Positions 10,630 through 22,310 of a DNA stretch of 64,000 bases are shown piece after piece. Within the stretch, counting starts at the first letter, position 1; each line of letters starts with the position of its first letter. This stretch comes from Amaurobius ferox. Taxonomy: Eukaryota; Arthropoda; Arachnida; Araneae; Amaurobiidae. A model generated the notes under the pieces. It searched no databases, was not told the origin of the DNA, and saw only the letters and a program-made list of their open reading frames with translations. The stretch covers positions 67,046,037 to 67,110,036 of the forward strand of contig OX578138.1 of NCBI GenBank assembly GCA_951213105.1, read 5' to 3'. Made by a program: the position numbers and the translations under genes.

Positions 10630-10870
10630 TTTTTTTTGTTTTTTTTTTGCTAACCATTTCAGCAGCAAACTTAGCAATAAGCTCTGTCTTATTCATTTTA
10701 CTAGCTTCACTATTTTTAGTTTTCAAATCGGCTAAATTACTTGATTCTGATTTTTCCAATAGAATTTCATTTGTAGTGTTTTAAAAGTAAAATTTGTTGA
10801 ATGAACTTTCAACAGAAGCTACATTTACTGGCTAAGGGAAAATAGCAAATATACAGAATACACATCAGAA
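10630..10870 (-). pseudogene. hAT transposase C-terminal remnant
   Basis: On the minus strand, pieces reading PVNVASVESSFNKFYF and then NEILLEKSESSNLADLKTKN resemble the hAT dimerisation domain, in which a (V/A)ERSFS-type motif is typical. A stop separates the pieces. It may represent an old ZMYM1-type element; no termini were located. Confidence 0.45.
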
Positions 10871-12674
10871 ACATTGCTTTCCATTGTTTTATATTTGTAA
10901 ATTAACATTTCTGCAAAAATTTTACTTATCTTCTATGTTTTTGGATCAATTTTCATGAATGTTTGCAAATTGAATGCGAAATTATGTAGAAAGAAGGTTA
11001 GAATATTTCTTTTGGAAAATTTCCCATTTTTGCAATAAATACAAATCCATTGATTTTAAAATTTATTTTCTCTTTATTCCAGAAATCCAAATATATTGTG
11101 TATTTCTGACATCCTGTAAATTTTTGTTGAATTTGACTGGTAATTATATATAATACATTGTAGCAGGGGTGTCATTTAGACACCCCAAGCTCTGGAACAT
11201 TTTTTTTATTTGTGACTGCAGAAAAAAATATCTAACATTTGTAGCAATTTATTAAATTGTAGCCTAATTCCTGCTATAAAAAAGAAATTCCATCACCTCA
11301 GTACTGTGTTAATTTAGTGACCCTTTTCAATGAAAATAAATAACTTTAACCCTTTTAGCCCTAAGATACACAAGTATTGTCTCCCGTATACATTTTTAGA
11401 GGCTGTGTGGAGCTTGTCGTACAAGAATGGCAGCATCCTTTAGTGGATTTCTAAGATTCCTAATTTCATCCTCTCACTTGAGGAAGGAATAACAAAAGAA
11501 GAGCCAATGTATTCAAAGTGTTAAAATTGTAGAAAAAGTTGACAGCTGTATAATTCGATAAATAGAAATGTCCAACAAGAATACATATGAAATGTAATTA
11601 ATATAGGACCTGTCTACCTCGTGTATGGACTGCATTCCAGTTTCATATGTATTCTGCATCACTCGGCCTTAGCCCTGTCAACAGCATAGCAACTGGGAAT
11701 GTAGGATAGACAGTTAAGACAATCCTAGTGTTAACAGGAATTTTGCAGCAACAAAGTGTTATCAAAATAAAATTTCCATCATAAATGATTTTGATCCATA
11801 TATTTTAGATTTCAAAAATGAATTAGCATCTTGATCTACATTATTGCCGATTACAACCATACTTATGCTCAATATGGTTTTGAAACATTTCAAACTTTAT
11901 ACTTTATGAATAAATAAATTATTTTACATTAATAGAAAAGAATAAACTTATCTGTTATAAGATGCTAATCACAAATTGAATTTTCAAAAATATGAGAACT
12001 TCAATTTCGATGCTGTCAATATTATCATATCCTTCCACTAAAGAGCTGAACTTCCTTTTTTGCATCTTTCCAATATTAATTTAATAGTACCGGGTTTTCC
12101 TGGTTTCGAATACAGGAGATTCTAAAAACAGAAAATGATTCACGTGACACTACGTCTATCTAGCGGAGAAAATCCCAAGTTTTTTTTGTGCAGACAAATG
12201 CTCAACGTACATTAGGTCTGTAGTAAAAGTTGCAAATTTTTCAAGTATTTCAGTGTTTTTTCCTTAATTAAATGCCATTTTTATCTAGAATGTAGGTATA
12301 CATTAATATATATTGATTTTACATTAATTGAAATTGATGTGCACATAGCTAGAGTAAACTAGAAAGCATAAAGACATCTGATTTTCTCGCTTTCAACATG
12401 AATCAGAAAATTTAAAACAGCAGCAATGTAGTTAGCTGTCATCTCATAATTTAAATAAATTTTATTATTTAAGATTATTTTTAAATATGTATTTACTTTT
12501 ATGATCAGTATAGATAATCCAGAAGGTTATCAATAAGTTATGAGCTGTCAATTTTTTTCTTCTTTTTATATAAAACAAAATGCTTCACAATTTATTGTTT
12601 GAATATTTGGAACAATCATATCTCATCATTCTAAAGTTTGATGTTGACAACTATGAAAGTGTGAACTAAGAAAA

Positions 12675-12800
12675 TAAGTAGTCCTATATGTATAATAGTA
12701 ATGTTGATGTCTTATATGTTATATGTATAATAGTAATATGTGTATAGTCCTATATGTATAATAGTAATGTCCTATATGTATAATAGTAATACCCTATATG
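12675..12800. repeat. TATATGTATAATAGTAAT short tandem repeat
   Basis: Four or five copies of CCTATATGTATAATAGTAAT(GT) with irregular spacing. Confidence 0.7.
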
Positions 12801-14000
12801 TTAGTAGTAATTACTATTTACAATTAAAATACAATAAAATTCTCTGAAAAGAACTACATTTTAGAAAGTCTTTTTTGGGTTTTTTTAAAGAGTCTGTCCA
12901 TGCACACTTATTTACATAACAATATAATTTTTTCTTACCTTTTATAAAGCATAACTAAACATGTTTCATTTTGAAATTTCTTTGTTTCCCAAGCAAATCA
13001 TTGTCAACATAACTTTGTTTTTCATTAAATGTAGTAAATTAAATAAGTAAAGAAACATGTTTAAATTTTTAAAGTAAATACACTTTTAAAATTGTCAATT
13101 GTCATTACAAAGGCCAACATTATGAGAGATTAATTTTATTTTTTTCTGTAGAGATCAATACAAAGTGTTTTCATACTTTATCTTTGTATTGATGTATCAA
13201 TAGTATTAATGTGGCAATGAATTGATCTTTTAAACTTTGGGCAATGATTTTTAAAAATTATCTTTTTCATAAGGCGACACTTTCAGAAATGGCTGTTTAT
13301 CTTGACAAGTGGTGTCAATTAGAGACATGCTGCAAAAAGTCACAAAATCTTTATATATAAACAAGTCATAGTGGAAGTAAAAATCAAATTTATCAATCAC
13401 ATCTGTAGTCTGTGGCCTACCATGTGATATTTGGTTTCTATTTTTGTATCGAATATTGGACCAGATCTTAGATCCACAGTAAAAAAGATTGCAAATATAA
13501 TATGTAGGTATGTAACTATATAATTCAGTAAAGCATACAAAATACTTACATGAAATATAATGTATAAGATTAATGATCAAGTTATTTCTCTATTTAACAT
13601 TTGCATAATAATTTAGCAACAGTTTCAAATGAAACAGCTATAGAATCAAAGATACAATATTGAGCACAAAATAGAAAATGAGGTTTTGTGATGCAAATAT
13701 GTCGCATTATTAAAAATGTGTTTTAGTTTGAGAGCTAAAAATGTATATTCCCAAATCATGCCCCAATTAAAAAGAAAACAACAACAAAAAAAAGAACGTG
13801 AGTGTTTTGTCATACATGCAAATCATACAACAGCCTGAAAGCCGAATTTTTTGTTTTGAGGCTCTTTTGGAGGGTTTTTTTTTTCTAAATATTTGTGCAT
13901 TGTTTGATTATAGAATGTGTTGTGCAAATGCCCAGATCTTTAGCTGCCATTTAAAACACGGCAAGTTTTTAGGATAAGAATTAGCAGAATTTTAAATGTA

Positions 14001-14330
14001 TTTAAAAAAAATTTAATTTCGCACGTTTTGGGAATTTCTTTTCGAATGCACTTGACACATTCCCAGAAGATTGCCTAACTCTTAAAAACCCGCGAGTTTC
14101 TGTGTCAAGAACTGACTGTGTAAATTGCAGGACATGCATCTTTCTTTTGCTACATTTGGGGCTTTTATTGGGATTTTGTAAATAATTAAATACTTTATTA
14201 ATTTTTTCTAATTTTCGAATGCACTTGCGCATTTCCAAATAATTTCCTCAGTTTAGAAAAAAAAAATTAAAAAACGAGCGTTTCTAGGTCAAGAATTTGC
14301 TTTGTAAAATACAGGATATGCATAATAGCA
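14001..14330. repeat. ~190-bp imperfect tandem duplication
   Basis: TTCGAATGCACTTG ... AAAAACCCGCGAGTTTCTGTGTCAAG ... GCAGGACATGCAT at 14043-14135 is repeated at about 14213-14325. The copies are strongly diverged. No gene is recognised. Confidence 0.5.
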
Positions 14331-14800
14331 TACATACATTATCCAAAGGAAATTGATATAATATGATTTATAGTGCTCATAAGGGGTTGCCTTTTCTCCT
14401 TCTCGATATTTGTTTTCAACACGGACGTAAAAAAAAATTTCCACATGGTCCACCAGAAAATCTACCTGCATGTGGCTACACGCATACTCTTAAATACACT
14501 GAAATTGCATTTTTTTTTAGGCTATCTGATACTTATTTCGTCGCATCCAAAACAGGAAAATTAGATCAATTCTACAGAAAGTTATGTGTATCTTCGCATT
14601 CTAACTATTTTTTTTTTAATTCTACATTTTTTAAAGAAAAAGTATCAAAGCAACAAGAGGACTGCGGTTTCCCCCAATGGATTGCGCATGCCCGAGCTCT
14701 CCCTTAGAGAATGGATCGTTTGTTTTATTTATTTATTTATTTTTCCCGGTTTGTGGATTGCCTGCATGTAAATTTGGTTTGAAACTAACATTGAGCTATA
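14331..14800. other. Intergenic, no gene recognised
   Basis: Three overlapping short open frames here have no recognisable motif and are broken by T-runs. I see no supported feature. Confidence 0.35.
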
Positions 14801-14949
14801 CAGCGTTTTTCAACGTGTGTTATAATTTCGTGTAAATTTGCGGAATTTTGATGCATAATTTGGGGCGCATTGGACTTTTTGGGGGGGTTCCGCTATTAAA
14901 TTGAATTTCAAAAAGAGGTTCCGAGACCAAAAAAGTTTGAAAAACAGTG
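14801..14949. mobile_element. 149-bp hAT-type MITE
   Basis: The ends are CAGCGTTTTTCAA and, inverted, TTTGAAAAACAGTG. The interior has GGGGGGTTCCGC and GGTTCCGAGACC as in other hAT internal-deletion derivatives. The flanks GAGCTATA and GACTATAA are compatible with a decayed 8-bp duplication. Confidence 0.6.
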
Positions 14950-15224
14950 GACTATAATATACAAATGGAGGAGTGGATATTACACTTTAACATTGTTCGA
15001 CCGCGGTCTCTTTCGGAGTTGGCGGAAATCATCCGCGTTTGAAGATGCGATTCTGTATTATTCAAGCAATATATCGGGCGATTATCTAAGGACTAAACAA
15101 CGCCGAATAATTAGTTTGGGGAAATTAATCCTACCCCCTGTTTCAGGATAGTAAAATGGCCTCTAGGCTGCTATTTGGAAGCCCTCTATTCAAAATTTGC
15201 GGAATTATCAAACATATTTGTTAA
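14950..15224. other. Intergenic, no gene
   Basis: A unique-looking, moderately GC-containing sequence with no motif that I can name. Confidence 0.3.
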
Positions 15225-15320
15225 ATGTTATTAAAACAAAAATTAAGCACACATCCACAACAGAAGGTCTTTATTTTACTTCCTATAAGACGTCCACAAA
15301 TTTTTTCAAAAAGGGCCAGA

Positions 15321-15352
15321 GCGCTTTCGAGCATAAGTACGCTCTTCATCAG
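15321..15352 (-). ncRNA. Hammerhead-ribozyme-like core, left arm
   Basis: Read on the minus strand: CTGATGA, a GAGC/GCTC stem with loop GTACTTAT, then GAAA. This is the conserved core of hammerhead ribozymes reported in terminal repeats of Penelope-like elements. An extra A precedes the stem, and helices I and III could not be settled by eye. Confidence 0.4.
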
Positions 15353-15754
15353 TGGCTACACGGAAATGAAATTTGAATCGTTCATATATAGACTAGACAT
15401 AGCGACAAAATTTGCATAAATACAATTTACAAAAGGATCTACGTTTAGGCAAGGATAAACCGTAAACTATAAACAATTTTTTTAGAGTTTCAAAAATTCC
15501 AACAACAAAAGAACAGCATATTAAATTACAATTTAATTACAGAAATCGAAAAAAAAAAAGGGGGGGGGGGGGCAATCAAGCATAATCCCAAAGATGAAGA
15601 CGTCAAAGATAACTTTGCATAGACTTGAATTGCATGGAGTCGAGAATGAGTCGCCAAGCGTAACTCAAATTCATAACAGAGTCAAAATTGCAAACGGACT
15701 CAAAGTAAATATAAATAAAAAGGGTTTCAAAAAGGAGAATATTATTACAACGCA

Positions 15755-16090
15755 TTACGGGTTATTACAACGCATTAAAAGGAAAGTCTTTTCAAAAAGA
15801 GGCTGAAAATTATCTTTAACAACAAATTGAGCAAGAGCCGTAGAAAGTTTACTATCCCTGACATCCCGAGCATGTTCTGCTAAACGGATGCCAACGGTGT
15901 GTTTAGTACTTCCAATATAAAATTTAAAATTACCATCGGTGGACAACAGGGGAACAACATACACCCCAGCAAAGCTTTTAAAGTCATCCCTATCACCCAG
16001 TTTATTAGACCGAATACGGTTAAATAAAGAAGAAATATTAGAATGTGCAGGTCTGAAACCAAACTCAGAACAATTAATGGATAAAGGGGC
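15755..16090 (-). pseudogene. GIY-YIG domain of a Penelope-like polyprotein
   Basis: Open on the minus strand from about 16090 to 15755. It reads CSEFGFRPAHSN, then GVYVVPL ... FKFYIGSTKHTVGIRL.EH, the GIY-YIG nuclease core with the invariant arginine and glutamate-histidine region. It ends at CNNP and a stop; the usual C-terminal end may be missing. The reverse transcriptase that should precede it is absent, so this is a fragment. An internal 14-bp direct repeat (ATTACAACGCATTA) lies near its 3' end. Confidence 0.75.
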
Positions 16091-16407
16091 TTGACTTATA
16101 GGTCGTTTAGACTTAGACCTCGTTTGACTTATAGGTCTAGTTTTAAACTAGACCTATAAGTCTCTGCAAAGTTATCTTTGACGTCTTCATCTTTGGATTT
16201 ATGCTTGATTGCTTTTTTCGATTTCTGTAATTAAATTGTAATATAATATGCTGTTCTTTTGTTGTTGAAATTTTTGAAACTCTAAAAAAATAGTTTACGG
16301 TTTATCCTTGTCTAAACGTAGATCCTTTTGTAAATTGTATTTATGCAAATTTTGTCGCTATATCTGGTCTATATATGAACGATTCAAATTTTATTTCCGT
16401 GTAGCCA

Positions 16408-16440
16408 CTGATGAAGAGCGTACTTATGCCCGAAAGCGCT
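16408..16440 (+). ncRNA. Hammerhead-ribozyme-like core, right arm
   Basis: CTGATGA at 16408-16414 and GAAA at 16432-16435, the inverted partner of the left-arm copy. Here the stem reads GAGC/GCCC, so one pair is lost and this copy is probably inactive. Confidence 0.35.
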
Positions 16441-16553
16441 TTGGCTCTTTTTTTAAATTTTTTTTAAACTTATCTCTTATAAGAAGTACGTCTTATAAGA
16501 AGTAAAATAAAGACCTTCTGTTGTGGATGTGTGCTTAATTTTTGCTATTAAGG

Positions 16554-17203
16554 ACTTTTACTTTTCAATTTGTAATATAACATCTTTTAAAAACTGATAT
16601 TTATTGTGATAACTGAATGAGAACAATGAATTTTTAAAATGTGGATTGGATTGATATATCTTTGAGAATTGTTTCAAATGGTTTGCTTATTATTTTTCTT
16701 ACAACTAATAACGAAATGGTATTTTTTACAACCCCTCTCTTCATACAGACTGAAAAATAAAAAAATATTTCTGTAGTCTCTATTAGAAACCCTAGCAGTA
16801 TGATAGTGATTGCTGACAGATTTTTCTCGTTCCACAGGAACGATTGTTTAGGGAAGAGGTCATTCTAGGCTATCGCTTACATTTGGTCAGAAAGGGTTTC
16901 ATTAATCCTTAATTTTTCAAATTGATAATAATATTTCAAATATAAATGTAGCGGAAATTGTTCCTCGAAGGTAGCGACTTGGGCTGGGAATAAATGAATA
17001 TTCACCCGAGACCCAAGGCAGAGATTCTTTGCCCGAGGGGTGGGGAACAATAAGCCATATGCGATTTCCAGGGCTCCCTGTGCGATTTCACCCTGGGGGT
17101 CGGAGGACTCCAACAAAAGGCGAAGAATGCCTCTCATAGTGTTCAGTTTTATTCATACTATGTGCACTCTATTCTTACAACATCCATTCTTATTACATCC
17201 ATT
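16554..17203. other. Intergenic / unclassified repeat
   Basis: No gene. 16800-17200 is less A/T-rich (GTTCCTCGAAGGTAGCGACTTGGGC and similar) and, after the hAT insertion, apparently resumes at 19981-20110. Both sides carry CATAGTGTTCAGTT. Confidence 0.35.
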
Positions 17204-17211
17204 GCCTAGGC

Positions 17212-19972
17212 CAGGGGTCGGCAACCTGCGGCTCGCGAGCCGCATGTGGCTCTTTTGATGTAAAGTTGCGGCTCTCCAGTTCCATACGAAAAAATTAATA
17301 TTTTATTATCAAAACCCTTAAAAAATAAGAAAATATATTTTTAAGTACCTAATTTCTCAATAGCTTCTATTTTTATAATCGTTAATTACAAATCGCTACG
17401 CTTAACATGACCGTAATGAGATAAATTTGAATTATTGTTTTGTTCTTAGAGATGAGACTCCGTGACTATGTTTATCTTTCAGCCAATTGAATTTCATTTC
17501 CGTCTCACCCAAACAGCCATCGTCTAGAGTCTAGACAACACGTCTAGGCTCTAGACGTGTTGTCAGTCAGTCATCCTCGGATATCGCGGTCGTCGTTACG
17601 TTGCATGTGTGTTAATTTAATCGCTTGCGGTTTCTGCGTGTTTATTCGCTTGTTGTTTCAAGAAGAATACGATTTAGAAGCGAATTATCTTCTCAAATGT
17701 ATGTACGCGTATAATATAATAAAATCAGTAACAGAATTGAATTACATATCTGAAGATCGTGCTAACGAAGTAATAATGGTAAATAGATTGTTTGCCATTT
17801 TAGATAGCTAAGTAAAATTTTAAAAAGTCATTTTTTCAGCTCCGCGCCAGCATGGCGTCTGGTAAAGGAAAGAGAAGAACTGAAGAAAACCGAGAATTCA
17901 ATCAGGATTGAACGGAGTCGTTTGCATTCATATGCAACACAGATGGCCTTCCGAATTGTCTCATTTGCCACGAAAAACTCGCACACAATAAGAAGTCAAA
18001 TTTGGAGAGACACTTCACTACAAAACATATCCAGTTTGCTGGTAAATATCCAACCGGTGACGCATGAAAAAAAGCTGTTGAAGAGCTCCAAAAAACAACA
18101 GTCAAGTTCCATGCTAAGTAACTGGGCGCGATCTTCCAATAATGTAAATCTGGCAAGCTTTGCAGTATCATTAGAAATTGCAAAAAGAGAAAAACCATTC
18201 AGAGATGGTGAGTACGTCAAAGATTGTTTTATACGTACATCTGAAGAACTGTTTCGTGATTTTAAAAACAAAGCAGAAATCATGAAAAAAATCAAAGAGT
18301 TGCCATTATCTGCTAAAACAGTACAAGATGGAACTGCTAAAATGTCTTCAAATGTAACATATATGCAAGTGGAAGACATTCAACTGGCTTCTGCCTTATC
18401 ACTTGCTATAGATGAGTCTTGCGACATAAAAGACACGGCACAAGTTACCCTTTTCGTCAGGAATATGTCGTCCCAAGGTCCAAAAGAAGAACTGCTAGGA
18501 TTGCTACCGCTCTCAGGGCAAACTCGTGGAGAAGATATAGCAAATGCTGTGCAAAAATGCCTGGAAGACAATGGAATCGATATAAATAAAATCGTTTCTA
18601 TAGCAACTGATGGAGCCAGAAGTATGACAGGAATACATATAGAGGGGTAACATCAATTCTTCAGACAAAAATAAACCACTAAATTCTAACGTTTCACTGC
18701 ATAATTCATCATGAAGCGCTTTGTGCCCAAACATTTCCGGCCGAAATAGTTGAGGTCATGAACTTGGTAATTAAGATTATTAACAGCATCTTGGCAGAAG
18801 CACTCTACCATCGCCAGTTTAAAGATTTCCTTGCAGAAATAGATAGCCAGTTTTCTGACCTACTTCTGCACAATAAAGTGCGATGGCTTTCCAGAGGTAA
18901 CGTATTGCAACGTTTTGCTTTGTGCTTGAGTGAAATAAAAATATTCCTCAATGAAAAAAGCATTGACCATCCCGAATTGGAAGAAAACAAATGGCTGCAA
19001 AAATTCAACTTCATGGTAGATACCACAATGAAACTAAATCTAAAACTGCAAGGAAAGGGCAACCCAGCCTACGCCTTGCTTGAAGAAGTAGTTTGTTTCG
19101 AAAAAAAATTACTTCTTTTTGTTGAAGACATGGGAAGCGGTAAATTACTTCATTTTAAAAATCTGAAGCAATATCGCGATGAGACCAATGCAACTATTGA
19201 CACGAATTACTTCAGCCTAGCTTTAAAAAACATGAAGGATGGATTCGCTGAGAGATTCGAGCAATTCAAAACAAGCAAAAGTACTCTCGCGTTCATAGTA
19301 AATCCTCTCAACACAAATGCAAATGAGATCAACATTGAGCCATTTGGAATTGATGCTAGATCGCTCCAAACGCAATTGCTAGATTTGAAAAGGAAAGACT
19401 TGTGGAGTGGCAAGTTCACAGAACTCAAGAGCCAGTTGGAAGAGTTGGGGGTCCAGAAATGCATGCACATCGCGCAGCACAAGTGGACAGCTCTAAAAGA
19501 AATTCCTAGAGTTGAGGCCCTCATATTCGGCGCATGGAATAGTCTTCCAGAATGCTACAGTGAGGTGAAGAAGTTGGCATATGGAGGGCTGATGATCTTC
19601 GAGTCGACATATTCGTGCGAGCAAGCGTTCTCTTGCATGAATATAATAAAAAGTAAAGTTAGAAGTCAACTAACAAATAAAAATCTAGAGTCGGGCTTGA
19701 AACTTAAAATAACAAGTTATAAGCCAGATTTAATCAAACTTTCAAAAGGCATGCAAAGCCAATGCTCTCATTGATGTACCTACCTATATTTGTGTTTTTA
19801 TATGAATAAATAGTATTCCGTATTTAAAGCCGTTTATTTTAAATCAAAATCCAATATATATAAGCAAATACTATAATATTGAAACGAAAAATTTTAGTGG
19901 CTCTTTAAAAACTGGGAAATTTTGTAAATTGTAACTTTTGGCTCTTCCGTTTCAATAGGTTGCCGACCCCTG
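17212..19972 (+). mobile_element. hAT element with BED-finger transposase, perfect 8-bp TSD
   Basis: The terminal inverted repeats CAGGGGTCGGCAACCTGCGG and, at the right, AGGTTGCCGACCCCTG are nearly perfect. The target duplication GCCTAGGC is at 17204-17211 and 19973-19980. These termini are those of the hAT group whose vertebrate relatives gave rise to GTF2IRD2/ZBED-type genes. The total of 2761 bp and the long surviving frames suggest a relatively young insertion. Confidence 0.9.
17853..19774 (+). pseudogene. hAT transposase (ZBED/GTF2IRD2-like), nearly complete
   Basis: Starts at ATGGCGTCTGG. A BED finger reads [24 protein letters not shown], with a TGA just before it (17908) and further stops at 18063 and near 18117. 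The frame then continues to 18650 through [15 protein letters not shown] and [14 protein letters not shown], the DDE core strands with their acidic residues. A frame change occurs near 18645 (a GRHQG-like spot). The last part (about 18652-19774) holds [13 protein letters not shown] and ends with the dimerisation domain ([20 protein letters not shown]). All key domains are recognisable but the gene is inactive as written. Confidence 0.85.
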
Positions 19973-19980
19973 GCCTAGGC

Positions 19981-20608
19981 AAGTCTTAAACATGACCATG
20001 CTGATGATCATCCACCCGGAGATACAGCACTCAGTGCTAGGAGCTCCGACAATGTGTTAAACACAAGATTAGCGAGCTCATAGTGTTCAGTTATATTGGT
20101 ACACACCTCACTCATTTGGTTGTAAATACTGTGTGACTTTTACCTGGCTTTAATAGATAATGAATGGGAAAGAATGTCGCACACAGGATGTTTTGAAAAT
20201 TTGAAAATACATGTCATTTTGAACAGGGGCCTGCGGGGCGGTAGTTTTCAGTGTCAGGGCCCAAATGTGTAGTACTGGGGCTAGAGCAGAGTGGGGTTTT
20301 TAGTTTTTGAGGGCAGCGGGGAGGGCGGCCCCGCTATACAGTTCAAGTTTTATCATACAAACTCCTTTCAATTTAATATAATTCACTACATCAAGAAACT
20401 GATTTAGATCAAAGACAAAGAGGCAAATTTGCCACGTTTATTATGAAATATATCCAATACTTTTTCCTCTCTATACTTTTCACTCCTAAAGTTTGAAAAA
20501 CGTGACAATAGTTTTTATCTCAATTATTTTTGTACTTTTTATAAAAGTTCAACTTTTTATTTTTTACAAGCTTTTTTCTCTTTCTGATGAGATATTTTAT
20601 ATATATTA
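19981..20608. other. Intergenic, no gene
   Basis: Continuation of the repeat interrupted by the hAT element, then G-rich lines near 20225-20335 (GCGGGGCGGTAG, GGGCAGCGGGGAGGGCGGCC) and A/T-rich sequence. No coding signal. Confidence 0.4.
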
Positions 20609-21350
20609 TTATTTTCCCTGCAATACATGGTAATGTATAGGGAAAGTATTGGAATCGTGTCGAAAATCGCAACTCGAGTTTTCGACGGATCAACACATTT
20701 TGAGACATCTAGAATACGAAAAACTATTTTTAGCGTGACGTCTGTGTGTGTATGTGTCTGTCTGTACAGTGTATGTAACCACTCTAACTCAAAAACTAAT
20801 GGACCGAATTTCATAAAATTGGCTACGTATAAGTTCCTTCTGGGTAACTCTGGTGCTGATTAGAATTTGGTATAATTCAGGATAAAAGAACCTGCTTTTC
20901 TTTGCGAAATGGCCAGCAAAATTTGCATGTTTCCACTCTAACTGAAAAACTAATGGACCAAATTTCATGAAATTTGGTAGGGGATACCCGGGTGCTGATT
21001 AGGTTTCTATACGATTCAAAAAAGAAGAACCTGCATTTTTTTACGAAATGGCCCGCAAAAATTGTATGTATCCACTCTAACTCAACTAATGGATAAAATT
21101 TCATAAAATTTAGTAAATAAGTCGTTGACGATTCTGGTACGATTTGGGATAAATGACCCTGCCTTTTTTACGAAATGGCCCACAAAAATTGTATATTTCC
21201 ACTCTACCTGACAAACTAATCAATCAAATTGCACAAAATTTGGTGGGTAAGTTTCTTGTAGGATACTGTGATGCTGGTTAGATTTTGATATGATTAAAAA
21301 ATATGAGAATCTGCCTTTTTGGGGGGGAAATGCCCTGTAAATCTAATGTA
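20609..21350 (-). repeat. Interspersed repeat family A, copy 2 (reverse)
   Basis: It begins with the 3' block (CCCTGCAATACATGGTAATG) and then has about five units of ~125 bp in reverse orientation, each with AATTTCATAAAATT, CTGATTAG and AAATGGCC.GCAAAAATT. The copy fades out near 21350. Confidence 0.7.
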
Positions 21351-22274
21351 TTCGATCTAAAATAAAATACTACATATGTTCAAATGTATAAAATTAAATG
21401 TTTGTTTTAAGCGTAATTATTAACGTTAAAATGAATAAGTTCCACTCCATTAATCTAAGATAAGACCATTCTCGAGATATTTAAATTCTTAATTTTGAGG
21501 ACATGAATGCGAATTTAACAGTAGTTCAGAAACGATTTAATAAAATTTCTTAAAACTTAGTAGTCAAGTCCCATGATGGTTATCCTGATGCTGATTTGAT
21601 TTTGATATAATTAAGAAATGTATAACCGACACTTTTTTACAAAATGGTCTGCAAAGATAGTGAAACTCTGAAGTAAATGACTAAAATTGTTGAAATATAT
21701 TAATTAAATGCTTGTGCCTACATGTAAAATTTGGCAACTAAGCTTTTTTGGAATTCTAATGACCTGATGAAATTAAAGTGAATTAAGTTGTGAAACGAAA
21801 CTAAGATGCAATAAAAAGACAAATTAGATATAATATAAGAAAATTATCCATATTAGTTTTTGCAATTAAGCTCAATTTAATGCATAACGAGATAAAATTA
21901 CAAAATGAATTTGAATCTGCAGGAAAAGTCATGTGGTGCTCACATCATATTTTTATTTTTGGAATTACTATTATTTTCTATAGAAAACAATGCCATACAA
22001 TTCTTAAAATTTGAATTCTAATGGAAAGAATTTTTCTTTCTATTAAGTTTTTCATACAAAGTTTTATAGTCGTAGGAACATTCGTTCGTGAGTTATCCAG
22101 TCCTCACTCTCCCCTTACAAACATTTTTCACCAAGCACTAGCCTAGCCATAAAAAAAGTGATTGAGACTTTTCTGACGCCCGAACCTTCTTCCTATCTGA
22201 GTGATGTATGTCCAGATCTACAGGCGGCCCTATAGGGCCGTGTGTGTCTATGTGTCTATGAGGTATACCTCATA

Positions 22275-22310
<36 letters not shown>

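Larger units (their letters stand above)
9641..14000. other. A/T-rich non-coding stretch
   Basis: No gene was found apart from the hAT remnant at 10630-10870. The 9650-9760 part still matches the region after copy 2 (57565-57660). Otherwise there are homopolymer A/T runs, short microsatellites and a CAGGGGTGTCATTTAGACACC inverted motif near 11165. Confidence 0.5.
15225..16553 (-). mobile_element. Penelope-like element fragment with inverted arms
   Basis: Two arms of about 390 bp, at 15225-15615 and 16163-16553, are inverted copies of each other. They enclose a coding fragment ending in a GIY-YIG nuclease domain on the minus strand. Penelope-like retroelements are known for terminal repeats in direct or inverted order and for RT plus GIY-YIG proteins, so this is a 5'-truncated copy. 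The right arm carries small differences, including a duplicated CTTATAAGAAGTA. A 37-bp near-perfect palindrome (about 16126-16162, GACTTATAGGTCTAG-type) lies exactly at the junction of the coding part and the right arm. Confidence 0.75.

Noticed and set aside
10640..10741. Bacterial HU-like protein (MNKTELIAKFAAEM on the minus strand)
   Set aside because: The resemblance is very short. The surrounding minus-strand sequence reads as a hAT dimerisation domain, which explains it better.
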